64,000 nt of DNA from Saprospiraceae bacterium (GCA_016708265.1 JADJGA010000011.1:186001-250000), one strand, 5' to 3'. Positions 25,463 to 35,266 are shown, counted from the stretch's first letter. A program made the numbers and translations. Notes: generated by a model from the letters alone, not told the origin.

Positions 25463-26416
25463 TCAGGGTTTCTTATAATATGCTAGTTTTTTATCATTTG
25501 ATAGTTCAAAACTCGCTTTAATACCGATTCTGTTGGAATTTTTATCATAAAGGTCTTCAAAGGAGATACAATTTACATGATCTGTGTAAAATATATGATT
25601 ATACGGATTTCTGTCAGCAATGGCATAAACAAATCTTCTTGCGTTATTTAATTTTGTACTGTAGATGAAGTCTCTCATTTCCTTAGACCAGTATACCTGG
25701 TTGAATTCTCCGATAACTATCAATGCTTCATTTCTGATATTATTTACGATATCAGTAAGATTTACTACCTGATTTTCCTTTATATTACCGGTCATTTCAA
25801 ATGGAAGTATATATGGAAAAAGTATGTTTACCGGTTTATTGTAAATCATAAAACCGATACTGAGCTGAGGATAAGCTCCAAGATAAATAGTATCGCAAGT
25901 TAAAATATCATATTTTGAGAATATCAGCTTACTGTTGAAATCTATCCTGTTTAATTCACCTGAAAACGGATAATCTTTCTTTAGCTTGGTTTTAAGAAAC
26001 TTATTAAGATCAGGAGGAATTTCTCCTACAGATATAATATCGGCTTCTGAATTTAGTATATCTTTTAATAAGCCCGTTCTGTCTTCTCCATATTCTTCAG
26101 CATTATAATGAAAAATGTTGAAAGTATAATTACCGTTATTTTCCGATGAATACATCAGGTTATTATTTGAAATGCCTTTCAGATAAAACGTAAGAATTGC
26201 AGCACTAAAAAGACTGAAATATATCAAACTTGTATTTTTTAGCAACATAAAAAACATTCCCAGGCCAACCATTGCTATAATTACCCAAAGTGTATTATCA
26301 TAAAAAAAAGTAAACAATGGCCGATCAATATCGGGCTGGATTATAATAATAATCAGCAGTGAAATAATACATAACCTGTATAAAAAATCTATTGCTTTCT
26401 TCGACCTCATCAACAT
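25463..26416 (-). CDS. Membrane-anchored endonuclease/phosphatase-family-like protein
   Basis: Three hydrophobic helices (residues 12-90) are followed by a domain resembling the endonuclease/exonuclease/phosphatase (EEP) fold: FNIFHYNAEEYGEDRTGLLKDILNSEADIISVGEIPPDL, ALIVIGEFNQVYWSKEMRDF and NHIFYTDHVNC. In active members the second motif is GDFN and the last is a D..H pair; here the motif is GEFN. The N-terminal membrane part plus EEP domain is a common layout in Bacteroidota. The key-residue change suggests a divergent or inactive member. It lies 5 bp after the lamin-tail protein gene, so both are probably one operon. Confidence 0.6.
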   Translation of the reverse strand: MLMRSKKAIDFLYRLCIISLLIIIIIQPDIDRPLFTFFYDNTLWVIIAMVGLGMFFMLLKNTSLIYFSLFSAAILTFYLKGISNNNLMYSSENNGNYTFNIFHYNAEEYGEDRTGLLKDILNSEADIISVGEIPPDLNKFLKTKLKKDYPFSGELNRIDFNSKLIFSKYDILTCDTIYLGAYPQLSIGFMIYNKPVNILFPYILPFEMTGNIKENQVVNLTDIVNNIRNEALIVIGEFNQVYWSKEMRDFIYSTKLNNARRFVYAIADRNPYNHIFYTDHVNCISFEDLYDKNSNRIGIKASFELSNDKKLAYYKKP

Positions 26417-26421
26417 CTTGT

Positions 26422-28230
26422 TTATTTTAACTTATGAGCAACAACAAACGGTTTTTTTCCTCCTTTTGATGTGCCGTTCTCTCCGACTATTTTGAATAGT
26501 AAAATATAAATACCAACTGGAACTTTTTTGTCGTCAACAAACCCATCCCATGTTATAAAGCCATTTTTTCCTAAAGTTTCGTTATTTACAAGTTGATTTA
26601 TAAATCTCCCTTTAGAATCATAAATCACGGCATTAAGTAAATATCCTTCTTCGGCCAATTTGTACTCAATCTCCAGTTCATCTTCATATCCGTCATCATC
26701 AGGTGAAAAAATTCTCTTTGTCAGGAACAATCCTTCTTCCTCAATCTTCAATTCATAATATCCCGAATTGATAAACCCGGGAGTTGCCCCGCCGGCCAGT
26801 GTTGAACATGAAGTCCAGTTAAACCTGTCATTGGTTCTGACCAGAGGATTTTTCCTTTCGAGACTTATTCCCTCGTCATCATCTAAAAAATCCGAATGCA
26901 TATCGCTATTATAATCAAAAGAATCAATCATGATACTCTCTGACACCGAATTCAATCTTATCAAACTTACGTTGCCTTTGTCATCATTCAAAGCCGGCAT
27001 ACTTGTTTCAATAAAAATAATACTATCCGGGACATAATAATTTACAACAATGTCGGCAGGATCACTTGTAATACACGCATAATCTCCTTTTCTTAAAATC
27101 TGATCTTCTTTAAGTATCACATTTTTATTTGTTGACGAATTAGAAATCATTAACCCTTTTAAATTGATAAATTTTTCTGACTTATTTAAAATTTCTATAA
27201 AATCACTTCCATCTGAAAATGGATTGAATAGCACTTCATTTATTATCAGATCTTCCTTTTCGGCATTTTCTATAAGATAAAAATCAGCTTTTGAGTTAAG
27301 ACATGTATTCCCCAAAAAATCTTCGACACCTGATACATACATTGAGTAAATCCTTCCTCCTGAAAACTCATCTTTATATTTTAAAATCACCTTATTGGGA
27401 AATAAAGTATCATTTAAAATCTGCTCAGGGAAAATATTGACAGATTGAATTATATAATTGCCATTATTATAAATACTTGTTTCCTCAATCGGTTCGTCAA
27501 AAATTAATTCCAGGGTTTTTTTGTCTGTCATACTTATGCTTGTCAGAGATGGTGCCTTTTTATCCGGTTTATATTCTTTAATGTAAATATCGTCAAAAAA
27601 GAATTTGTCCTTTCTTGTTGAAGTATAGATACACTGAATTATGAAATAGCTACCTGAAAAGTTAAATTGATTATCCTTGATTAAAAAATCCTGAGAGAAA
27701 AAATTATTATTTATTTTGGTATAAAAATTCCAAACTCCTAATCCATTCTTTGTGATTCTGATAAATGCAGCGGCCGGGGCATCAGAAAAAATACCCGGAT
27801 TGCCAGAACCCAGAAGGGAAGATATTCCGTTTACTGTCAGATAAAACTTGAGATTATCAAGAGATCCGTTCTCGCCAATTTCGATAAAATATCCATTTGC
27901 TTTAGAAATATCTGTTTTGTCTGACATTAAATAAATCCTCAGTTTATTTGAAACGGATGGACTGAAATCCATTTTGAAATATAAACCCAGCTCGAAACTG
28001 TCAGGAGCACTATACTCTGTGTACAACAAGGAACTACCTCCGTCTGGAGCATCCAGCTGAAGCTGGTACAGATTATTTGTTATAAAATTCTCGGGATTAC
28101 CCCGCCACTCTGGGTTGATGTTTATATCACCATCCGAAAAATTATCATTAAACTGGGAGATCAAAGGAAATGACCCAAATACAAGCGAAAAAAATGATAC
28201 TATTAAAAAAATATAAAATGACTTTTTCAT
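26422..28230 (-). CDS. Exported lamin-tail-domain protein with FlgD-like end
   Basis: The 602-residue protein has a signal peptide (cut near FPLISQ), a laminin G- or concanavalin-like domain (about 28-215), an Ig-like SbsA-type domain (KAPSLTSISMTDKKTLELIFDEPI, from about 223), a lamin-tail domain (LIINEVLFNPFSDGSDFIEILNKS, from about 328) and a C-terminal FlgD-like fold (GYLLNAVIYDSKGRFINQL, ITWDGFVDDKKVPVGIYILLFKI). This set of domains is found in large surface proteins of Bacteroidota, often exported through T9SS; the final domain resembles a gliding-motility-type C-terminus but lacks the usual basic tail. It heads a probable two-gene unit with the downstream EEP-like gene. Confidence 0.75.
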   Translation of the reverse strand: MKKSFYIFLIVSFFSLVFGSFPLISQFNDNFSDGDININPEWRGNPENFITNNLYQLQLDAPDGGSSLLYTEYSAPDSFELGLYFKMDFSPSVSNKLRIYLMSDKTDISKANGYFIEIGENGSLDNLKFYLTVNGISSLLGSGNPGIFSDAPAAAFIRITKNGLGVWNFYTKINNNFFSQDFLIKDNQFNFSGSYFIIQCIYTSTRKDKFFFDDIYIKEYKPDKKAPSLTSISMTDKKTLELIFDEPIEETSIYNNGNYIIQSVNIFPEQILNDTLFPNKVILKYKDEFSGGRIYSMYVSGVEDFLGNTCLNSKADFYLIENAEKEDLIINEVLFNPFSDGSDFIEILNKSEKFINLKGLMISNSSTNKNVILKEDQILRKGDYACITSDPADIVVNYYVPDSIIFIETSMPALNDDKGNVSLIRLNSVSESIMIDSFDYNSDMHSDFLDDDEGISLERKNPLVRTNDRFNWTSCSTLAGGATPGFINSGYYELKIEEEGLFLTKRIFSPDDDGYEDELEIEYKLAEEGYLLNAVIYDSKGRFINQLVNNETLGKNGFITWDGFVDDKKVPVGIYILLFKIVGENGTSKGGKKPFVVAHKLK

Positions 28231-28311
28231 AGCCTTAAATTTATTTTAACAGCATAAAACTAACATATTTTTTTTGAAAATTATAAAAATATCTAAAACT
28301 TAGTGCTTATT

Positions 28312-28893
28312 TTAACATTTGGAAAGAAAAAAGATGTCATATACTATTTTCTGTTCTCTTCCCTTTTTAGTTGCCTTGAATTCACTCGTATCAATTATCT
28401 TTTTCCTGTCTAAAAGGTCTTTTCTTCTGTTTTCAGCGTATTTGCCGGCAAGTATTGGCATATCCAAATCTTTTCCGTTTAAATGCCGGTGAAAACATAC
28501 AATCAGAAAATCTGCCATATCATCAGGATGTGATAAACCAATTTGTCTGAGCTTATATTCCAACCGGGAACCTTCATAAAAATACCAATTGACTGTCATC
28601 CATCTTCCAATTCCAAAATGCAACTTGCGGTCTATACCTTCTTCGGGAGCATTTTTAAATTTTTCAATTGATTCGGGAGGAGAGAGTTCTTTAAGTCTTT
28701 TAACAGCATCTTCAACATCCGATGGAATGTAAACTCCATTAATTGAAGCTCTTGATCTGTTTTGCTCTGTCATATTCCGTATCTCAGTAGTGTCTTTCAA
28801 ATAATGCTCCGGGTCTGCTCCCTGGGAATAAACAGCGGAGGAAAATAGTATGAAATTGACTACTGAAATTAAAAAAAAGTACTTTCTGCTCAT
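28312..28893 (-). CDS. DUF6794-domain exported protein
   Basis: A signal peptide (cut near VYSQ, residue 24) is followed by a domain I recognise as DUF6794-like: GVYIPSDVEDAVKRLKELSPPESIEKFK, LHFGIGRWMTVNWYFYEGSRLEYKLRQIGLSHPDDMADFLIVCFHRHLNGKD. The pattern (YIP..v.dA...L, then G.W...nW..w.gSrL.......hPDDMs) is shared by many Bacteroidota proteins of unknown function. It is unlinked to its neighbours: 82 bp from the lamin-tail gene and reading in the same direction. A role in the periplasm is all that can be inferred. Confidence 0.7.
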   Translation of the reverse strand: MSRKYFFLISVVNFILFSSAVYSQGADPEHYLKDTTEIRNMTEQNRSRASINGVYIPSDVEDAVKRLKELSPPESIEKFKNAPEEGIDRKLHFGIGRWMTVNWYFYEGSRLEYKLRQIGLSHPDDMADFLIVCFHRHLNGKDLDMPILAGKYAENRRKDLLDRKKIIDTSEFKATKKGREQKIVYDIFFLSKC

Positions 28894-29065
28894 AAAACAT
28901 TGATTGTCTTAACCTAACGTTCCAATTTTACATTTATTTTAAATCAAATTCATTATCATAACATCAAATCTTTCGGCACGGGTTCGCCTATATTTGAAAC
29001 TATAGCAATACAATTGCAACTATTTTTGTATAACAATGTATTTTTGCTGCCCTGAATAAATTAAA

Positions 29066-30898
29066 ATGAGAAAATTTTTGATATTTCTTGGAACTATACT
29101 GTTTTGGTATTTATATTTTGTAGCAGCAAGAATACTTTTTTTGCTTTATAATTACAGTTTTTCTTCAGAGTTAAGTCTACATGAAATAATAATGACTTTT
29201 GTTAAAGGATTTAAACTCGATCTCAGTTTTGTTTCTTATTTCAGTGTTTTGACTTCATTTATATTTGGATTATTTTTCTTTTTGAATGGCAAAATACTTT
29301 ATAAAATAGTGTTTTATTATTTTTCTTTTATAGCAGTAGTTTTGTCTCTGGTTACAATAGCAGATTGTGAATTATACCGATTTTGGGGTTTCAGGCTGGA
29401 CGCAACACCTTTGCTTTACTTAAAAAATCCGGGGGAGGCGATGGCTTCAACATCATTCTCGTTATTTGTTTTTCTCATTATTTTTACATTTTTTATCGTG
29501 TTTATTACCCTATTCACTATAAAAAAAATATTTAAAAAACAGTTTTTATTACTTGGTAAGGGTCACTTTAGCGAATTACCATTGTATCTTTTAATGATTG
29601 TTGGATTTGTTGTTCCCATCAGGGGTGGCCTTGGATTAGCTCCATTAAATGCCGGAAATGCGTATTTCAGCCACAAGCCTTTTGCAAATCATGCTGCAAT
29701 AAATACTGCCTGGAATCTCAGTAAATCACTTCTTGAACTTTCTGATCCCGATCCTTTTATCAACAAAATAAACCGGAGTGAAGCCGAAAAAATTGTTCAG
29801 TCAATGAATCCTGTTAATACTGACAGGACTAGGCTACTGAAGACTAAAAGACCAGATATTATTATACTTGTGCTGGAAGGTATTCCAGAACGATTGATAG
29901 ATACTGTAATAAACGGGATCGAGATTTGTCCCAATTTGAATAGTCTTAAGTCAGAATCTATTTATTTCAACAGATTTTTTGCAAACGGTGACAGATCAGA
30001 AAAAGGTCTGGCTTCAATTTTCAGCGGATACCCAAACCTTGCACACACAAGTGTGATGAAATATCCTGAAAAAACGCAAAAACTCGGTTATTTATCGAAA
30101 GAATTGATAAAACATCATTATGCTGGCATCAGTTTTTACTATGGAGGCAATATCGATTTTGCCAATATGCGGTCATATTTCATCAATGGGGGCTTTAATG
30201 AATTGATAAGTATGAATGACTTTAACAAAAAGCTTTACAACTCAAAATGGGGAGCTCATGATGAATATGTTCTTAATAAATGGTTTGAAGATTTAGAAAA
30301 ACTTAAAAGTCCTTTTTTTAGCAGCTGTTTCACTCTTAGCAGTCACGAACCTTTTGAAATTCCTGATAAGGCGGTTATAAAAGGAAATGATGAGAACTCC
30401 AAATTTATAAGCTCGGTGCACTATACAGACAAATGCGTGGGTGATTTTATCAGAAAAGCACAAAAAAGCGACTGGTGGGATTCCACACTTATCATAATCG
30501 TTTCCGATCACGGACACAGATTTCCCGGGGAAGTTCCTTACTATTCTCAGGACAAATTCCATGTTCCCATGTTCTGGACAGGAGGAGCAATAGCTGCCAA
30601 AGATACGATCATCAGAAAAACCGTCTCACAAATCGATATTATACCCACATTGCTTTCTCAGATGGGTATCAAACCGGATAAATTCCGCTTTGGACATGAT
30701 TTTTCAAATAAATATCAATACGGCATGGTGTTATATTGCTTCAACCTTGGATTTGGATTTATAAGCGACAATTCATCGTTTATTTACGATGTCAAGGGCA
30801 TGCAAACAATTGAAGAAAGCAGTAAATTGTCAGTAAAAATTAAAAATCAGGCATTTTCTCTTTACGATGTTATACATTATGATTTTACTGAAAAATAA
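29066..30898 (+). CDS. LtaS/MdoB-family phosphoglycerol transferase-like protein
   Basis: Five hydrophobic segments (residues 1-190) precede a sulfatase-fold domain (about 262-540). Metal and active-site patterns: KRPDIIILVLEG (metal Glu), NGDRSEKGLASIFSGYP (nucleophile position) and IIIVSDHGHRFPGEVPYY (Asp-His). In LTA synthases the nucleophile is Thr; here a Ser stands in the RSEKG segment. In Gram-negative bacteria such proteins transfer phosphoglycerol or phosphoethanolamine to periplasmic glycans or lipid A. It is a single gene on the plus strand with about 170 bp of possible promoter sequence upstream. The substrate cannot be assigned. Confidence 0.85.
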   Translation: MRKFLIFLGTILFWYLYFVAARILFLLYNYSFSSELSLHEIIMTFVKGFKLDLSFVSYFSVLTSFIFGLFFFLNGKILYKIVFYYFSFIAVVLSLVTIADCELYRFWGFRLDATPLLYLKNPGEAMASTSFSLFVFLIIFTFFIVFITLFTIKKIFKKQFLLLGKGHFSELPLYLLMIVGFVVPIRGGLGLAPLNAGNAYFSHKPFANHAAINTAWNLSKSLLELSDPDPFINKINRSEAEKIVQSMNPVNTDRTRLLKTKRPDIIILVLEGIPERLIDTVINGIEICPNLNSLKSESIYFNRFFANGDRSEKGLASIFSGYPNLAHTSVMKYPEKTQKLGYLSKELIKHHYAGISFYYGGNIDFANMRSYFINGGFNELISMNDFNKKLYNSKWGAHDEYVLNKWFEDLEKLKSPFFSSCFTLSSHEPFEIPDKAVIKGNDENSKFISSVHYTDKCVGDFIRKAQKSDWWDSTLIIIVSDHGHRFPGEVPYYSQDKFHVPMFWTGGAIAAKDTIIRKTVSQIDIIPTLLSQMGIKPDKFRFGHDFSNKYQYGMVLYCFNLGFGFISDNSSFIYDVKGMQTIEESSKLSVKIKNQAFSLYDVIHYDFTEK

Positions 30899-31092
30899 CA
30901 AAATTAAAATATTAATTAAATCAAAATAAGGTAAGCTTTAATTTAAGTTTTTTCAGATTTGGAACATCAGCAAGAAAAAATAATATCCTTGTGCTGAAAC
31001 ATAATGGGTTTCGAGGAGTTTCTTATACAAGATTCACCAATTTTGCTTCAGTGTATATTAGTGTTAATTTTAATTATATTAATTTATTATCA

Positions 31093-31836
31093 ATGAAAAA
31101 GTTTGTATTATTATTTGCTATTATTTTATTTACGTCTTCTTTTTATGCTCAGACTGCAGGAACTCTAATTGTTACTACTACCACCAGCGAGGTAGGTGGA
31201 AGTTATAAACCTAAAAATATTGTAGCTGTATGGATTCAGGATAGCTCAAACAATTTTGTAAAAACACTTCTGGCTTATGCAGAAGAGAGAAAGAAATACC
31301 TGACAGGCTGGAAAACAGTAACAACAAGTGCCGGATCTCCATATAATATTGTAGATGCAATTTCCGGAGCAACCAGAACCTCACATGCCACAAGAAGTTG
31401 CACCTGGAATGGTACAAATGTAAATATTCAGGTGGTACCAGATGGAACATATACGATAAAAATGGAAATTACTGATCAGAATGGAACTGGAAGATCTGGT
31501 ACTTTTACTTTTGTCAAAGGTCCGAATCCTCAAACCATCACACCTGCTAACATCCCGAGTTTTTCAAATATTAGCATCAACTGGCAACCAACAACATCTG
31601 CAGTATCTGAAGAGTTATCGGATTTGATCAGTATTTATCCAAATCCTGTGACTTCAAAAGCTATAATTTCCGGAATTGAGCTTAAGTCCGTCGAACTTAT
31701 GACACTGAAAGGGGAGTCTGTTTTTACGGGTAAATCCAACATCATGAATTTGAATGGCCTGCCTGCAGGCATTTACATAGCCCGGATAGAAACAATAAAA
31801 GGGATAGTATCTAAAAAAGTTATCAAAGAGCAATAG
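31093..31836 (+). CDS. T9SS-sorted DUF2271-domain protein
   Basis: The ATG at 31093 begins a signal peptide (MKKFVLLFAIILFTSSFYAQ); the longer frame from 30991 adds no useful sequence. The domain at about 24-165 matches DUF2271 (IVAVWIQDSSNNFVKTLLAYAEERKKYLTGWKTVT, ATRTSHATRSCTWNGTN, VVPDGTYTIKMEITDQNGTG), a secreted family often found near thiamine/FMN-modified redox proteins. The last 75 residues are a T9SS type A sorting domain (ISIYPNPVTSKAIISG through GIVSKKVIKEQ). It should be exported and attached to the cell surface. It stands alone before the tonB gene. Confidence 0.8.
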   Translation: MKKFVLLFAIILFTSSFYAQTAGTLIVTTTTSEVGGSYKPKNIVAVWIQDSSNNFVKTLLAYAEERKKYLTGWKTVTTSAGSPYNIVDAISGATRTSHATRSCTWNGTNVNIQVVPDGTYTIKMEITDQNGTGRSGTFTFVKGPNPQTITPANIPSFSNISINWQPTTSAVSEELSDLISIYPNPVTSKAIISGIELKSVELMTLKGESVFTGKSNIMNLNGLPAGIYIARIETIKGIVSKKVIKEQ

Positions 31837-32048
31837 ACGCGGGTTTTAATTTATTTTTCTTTTTGCATTCAGCCACACAACCAAAGTGATAAAATTATAA
31901 TCTTATTGATAACTACAATAAGTATTGCAATGCGAAATGATAGTTAAAAAACTGATCTCCGGGATATTGTAAAAGAATAGAAGTATTCTTTCTTTATCAA
32001 AGGGATCATAACTGTGTTTTAATTTATTAATTATTAAAACCATAAACT

Positions 32049-32816
32049 ATGAATTTCGATTATGTTAATAAATATCCTGAGGTTGATCCTTTCAGATACC
32101 GACGATCCCTTATTTTGCTTGGGTTGGTGATCTCTCTTTTCCTTGCTTTTATTTTGTTCAATATGACCACTACCGCAGAAAAAACTAAATATTTATCAGG
32201 AGGTGAAATCTTTACAGGATTGGAATTCTCACCTCCACCAACCATGGACGAAAAACCCAAACCCAAATTACCTCCACCTGTAGCCGTTGAATTAGTACCT
32301 GTAGCTGATATAAAAGGAAGTCAGGAAAATCTCGACTTTCTGCGTACCGATATCGATGTTAATGATCAGGTTTCCTATTATCCTGTGGATACAATATGGA
32401 AAAAAAGCCATGACATTCCTGTTGCTGATGTTAATACAGGAGTGTCAGAACCAATAATTATTGCAGAAATAATGCCGCGTTTTCCCGGATGTGAAGACCT
32501 TCCAACAAATCAGGAACGTGACTACTGTGCACAACAGAAACTTATGGAATACATCTATAAAAATCTCAGGTATCCTGCTCTGGCAGCAGAAACAGGTGTA
32601 GAAGGCCGGGTTACAATCAGGTTTGTTGTGACCGAATACGGCAATGTAGAAAATGTTGAGATATTGAGAGATATTGGAGCAGGGTGTGGAGAAGAAGCCA
32701 AAAAGGTGATAGAAAACATGAATACCTTTGCTGAAAAATGGATTCCCGGCCGTCAGGGAGGCAGGAAAGTGAAAGTGTTCTTTACATTACCTGTTGTATT
32801 TGAGCTGAAAAAATAA
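32049..32816 (+). CDS. tonB: TonB-family energy transducer
   Basis: The 255-residue protein has one N-terminal membrane helix (SLILLGLVISLFLAFILF), a short Pro-rich spacer (PPPTMDEKPKPKLPPP) and a C-terminal TonB domain (YPALAAETGVEGRVTIRFVVTEYGNVENVEILRDIG, then AEKWIPGRQGGRKVKVFFTLPVVFEL). It transmits proton-motive force from ExbB/ExbD to outer-membrane receptors. No exbB or exbD is next to it, so its partners are encoded elsewhere. It begins with NFDYVNKYPEVDPFRYRRS, an N-terminal cytoplasmic segment common in Bacteroidota TonB proteins. A hairpin at 32868-32934 follows about 50 bp after the stop. Confidence 0.9.
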   Translation: MNFDYVNKYPEVDPFRYRRSLILLGLVISLFLAFILFNMTTTAEKTKYLSGGEIFTGLEFSPPPTMDEKPKPKLPPPVAVELVPVADIKGSQENLDFLRTDIDVNDQVSYYPVDTIWKKSHDIPVADVNTGVSEPIIIAEIMPRFPGCEDLPTNQERDYCAQQKLMEYIYKNLRYPALAAETGVEGRVTIRFVVTEYGNVENVEILRDIGAGCGEEAKKVIENMNTFAEKWIPGRQGGRKVKVFFTLPVVFELKK

Positions 32817-32867
32817 AGGTAAATGTAAAATTAACAGTATCCCCTGGTGATTTACTAAACTGAGTGT

Positions 32868-32934
32868 GCAGCAAGAGGTCTGGCAGTAACTGTGCTGACC
32901 GCAGAGTCAGTAAGACCTTTGCTGCGGGGATTGT
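32868..32934. other. Long hairpin between convergent tonB and exporter genes
   Basis: GCAGCAAGAGGTCT (from 32868) pairs with AGACCTTTGCTGC (to about 32935) with one bulge, and the loop contains a further pairing CTG...CAG. Outer CCCC (32841) and GGGG (32936) can extend it. No U-run follows on either strand, so a simple terminator is not certain. It could be a bidirectional terminator or a structured RNA. Confidence 0.45.
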
Positions 32935-33037
32935 AAAACAATAATAAACCACATCATTCTACCAGTCCATACTTCCGGTATTCATGCCAAAAATCCAATG
33001 ATTTTCGAGTGTTCCTTTTTCAGATAATTAACCTTAC

Positions 33038-34150
33038 TTAACCTGATGTCTTCCTGTAACTCCAGATAGCAAGCAAATTGATGATAAAACCATAAATTAG
33101 CATCACTCCGAAATGCAATTTCACATCTGCAAAAGTACTGCCTTTGAGGAGTACCATTCGCATAAACTCGATAAAATAACGTATCGGATTGAACAATGTA
33201 AGCTTTTGAGCCCAGGGAGGCATGCTCTCGATCGGAGTGAAAAGTCCGCTCATAAGTATGAAAATCATCAGAAAAAACCAAGCAAGAAACATTGCCTGTT
33301 GCTGTGTATTGGTAAATGTAGATATTAGCAGTCCCAATCCGAGTACTACAGGCAGATATACAAGAGTAAAGGCATAAACGAGCCAGATGCTGCCCTCAAA
33401 ATGAAGATTGAAGACCAGTTTAGCTATCAGTAATCCGAAAGTGAGTTCCAGGAAGCCTATAAAAAAGAAAGTTAGGAGCTTACCTAGTATAAACTCATGC
33501 TTTCTCATGGGAGTAACATTCAACTGCTCTATCGTTCCGATTTCCTTTTCCCTGACTATAATTATTGCTGAAATAAATCCGCCAACAAGCGTGATAAGCA
33601 AAACAAGAATACCGGGAACCATAAAGGTGGAATATTCCATCTCCGGATTGTACCAGAAAGAATATCGGATATCTATCGGCATGACAATTGTTTTACCCGT
33701 CAGATTAGCCAGAACTTCTGCATTGAATCCATTTATTATCATCGAAGAATAAGCATTTGCTATGCCGGCTTTCATTCCATTAACGGCATCAATTTTGAGA
33801 CTGACTGGCGATTTTTCTCCTATAATCAGGTTGTGTTCAAATTTTTCCGGTATTTCAATTATAAGATCTGTCTTTCTTTGCATAAGCATTTCATTCCCTT
33901 CTGCCGGATCAAAAGTTGTATTTACGATATTAAAATAATCCGATGAACTGAATTTTGATATCAATTGCCGGGATAAGCTGCTATGATCTTTATCGATAAG
34001 CAGGAGATTCAGGTGTTTTACCTCAAAGTTGGCTGCATGACCCAGTATTATTAATTGAAGTATTGGCATTCCAAACAGCATTGGAAGGATAAGCTTGTTT
34101 CTCCTGATCTGTAATAATTCCTTCTGTAAAATGTATAATATCGTTCTCAT
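33038..34150 (-). CDS. ABC-2 exporter permease (YbhR-like)
   Basis: This 370-residue protein has the ABC-2 permease layout: one helix at the N-terminus (LPMLFGMPILQLIILGHAANFE), a large periplasmic domain (about 45-180), then five helices (VPGILVLLITLVGGF, FFLMIFILMSGLFTPIESMP). The motif REKEIGTIEQLNVTPMRKHEFILGKLLTFF marks the family. It is the last gene of the operon and pairs with the permease at 34160, as YbhR and YbhS do in E. coli. Together with the two ATPases they should form an inner-membrane exporter linked to the HlyD-like and TolC-like proteins. In E. coli the homologous YbhFSR system exports toxic organic cations and drugs. Confidence 0.9.
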   Translation of the reverse strand: MRTILYILQKELLQIRRNKLILPMLFGMPILQLIILGHAANFEVKHLNLLLIDKDHSSLSRQLISKFSSSDYFNIVNTTFDPAEGNEMLMQRKTDLIIEIPEKFEHNLIIGEKSPVSLKIDAVNGMKAGIANAYSSMIINGFNAEVLANLTGKTIVMPIDIRYSFWYNPEMEYSTFMVPGILVLLITLVGGFISAIIIVREKEIGTIEQLNVTPMRKHEFILGKLLTFFFIGFLELTFGLLIAKLVFNLHFEGSIWLVYAFTLVYLPVVLGLGLLISTFTNTQQQAMFLAWFFLMIFILMSGLFTPIESMPPWAQKLTLFNPIRYFIEFMRMVLLKGSTFADVKLHFGVMLIYGFIINLLAIWSYRKTSG

Positions 34151-34159
34151 ACTATTTTT

Positions 34160-35266
34160 TTATTCCAGTCTGGTTTTATAATTTTTAACACTCAGGGCAA
34201 TGAAGAAAATCATCATTCCGACAAGAATCAGTGTTTCAATGATGACATTGCCTAAATCAGCTCCTTTGATCATTACACTCCTGATGATTATAAGAAACCA
34301 CTTTGCGGGAATTATATGACTGATATATTGCAATATTTGAGGTAAACTTTCAGTAGGATAAATAAATCCCGACAGGATAATTATCGGCAACAACAAACCC
34401 AGCATAGATATCAGTAGTGCGTTCTGTTGAGTTTTTACCTTAGTTGATATCAAAATACCGAGAGCAAGAGAAGTAATTATAAACAAAATGATCTCAAGCA
34501 TCAACAAAATATACTGCCCAACTACCGGCAATCCAAAGACAAATATTCCAAGCAATATTATCGTTACCGCATTAAAAAATGAAAGCAGGATATATGGCAA
34601 TACTTTACCGATAATAACCGTAACAGGCCTGACCGGAGAAACCAGTAAAACCTCCATGGATCCCTTTTCTTTCTCCCTTGCAATTGATATCGAAGTCATC
34701 ATTGCTGATATCAGCATCAGTATTATGGTGATAGTACCCGGCACAAATAAGTAAACTCCCTTTAGCTGTGGATTGTATTCCATCCGCGTTATTATTTCAA
34801 TTCCTCCGGCTAAATTGCTGGTTTCGACATATTTTTTCTGGTAATCACCGACTATCGCACTTATGTAACTTATCAGGGTGGTTGCAGTATTAGGATCAGT
34901 AGCATCAGCTATGATCTGTATTTGCGGAACTTCTTTTCTGTTAAGTTTTTCAGAAAATTTTTCATCAAAAATAATTGCAAGTTTAATTTTTCCCTTGTGA
35001 AATGATTCTTCAATCTGTTTTACATCTGTGAGATACTCGTCCAGTTTGAAGTACTCAGATGCGAGCAGTTTGTTGCTTATTTCCCTCGTTACATTATCTT
35101 TTGATATGTCAAGAATAGAAATTTTTGCATCCTTTATTTCGGTGGTAATGGCAAATCCGAATATGATTACCTGTACTATCGGCATTCCAATAAGGATAAT
35201 AAGCGAACGTGTATCACGAATGATATGATAAAACTCCTTTTTTACAAAAGCCCAAAGTACTCTCAT
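34160..35266 (-). CDS. ABC-2 exporter permease (YbhS-like)
   Basis: The 368-residue protein begins with VKKEFYHIIRDTRSLIILIGMPIVQVIIFGFAITTEI, a typical ABC-2 start, followed by a periplasmic domain and five helices. The family motif appears as SIAREKEKGSMEVLLVSPVRPVTVIIGKVLPY, and GLLLPIIILSGFIYPTESLPQ forms the signature re-entrant region. The stop is 9 bp before the YbhR-like start. It is the first of the two permeases after the ATPase genes, with a 212-bp repetitive spacer between, which is unusual in an otherwise tight operon. It should be one half of the membrane part of the exporter. Confidence 0.9.
   Translation of the reverse strand: MRVLWAFVKKEFYHIIRDTRSLIILIGMPIVQVIIFGFAITTEIKDAKISILDISKDNVTREISNKLLASEYFKLDEYLTDVKQIEESFHKGKIKLAIIFDEKFSEKLNRKEVPQIQIIADATDPNTATTLISYISAIVGDYQKKYVETSNLAGGIEIITRMEYNPQLKGVYLFVPGTITIILMLISAMMTSISIAREKEKGSMEVLLVSPVRPVTVIIGKVLPYILLSFFNAVTIILLGIFVFGLPVVGQYILLMLEIILFIITSLALGILISTKVKTQQNALLISMLGLLLPIIILSGFIYPTESLPQILQYISHIIPAKWFLIIIRSVMIKGADLGNVIIETLILVGMMIFFIALSVKNYKTRLE

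Noticed and set aside
30991..31092. Longer start of the DUF2271 protein
   Set aside because: The extra 34 residues precede a complete signal peptide and contain no signal or domain of their own.
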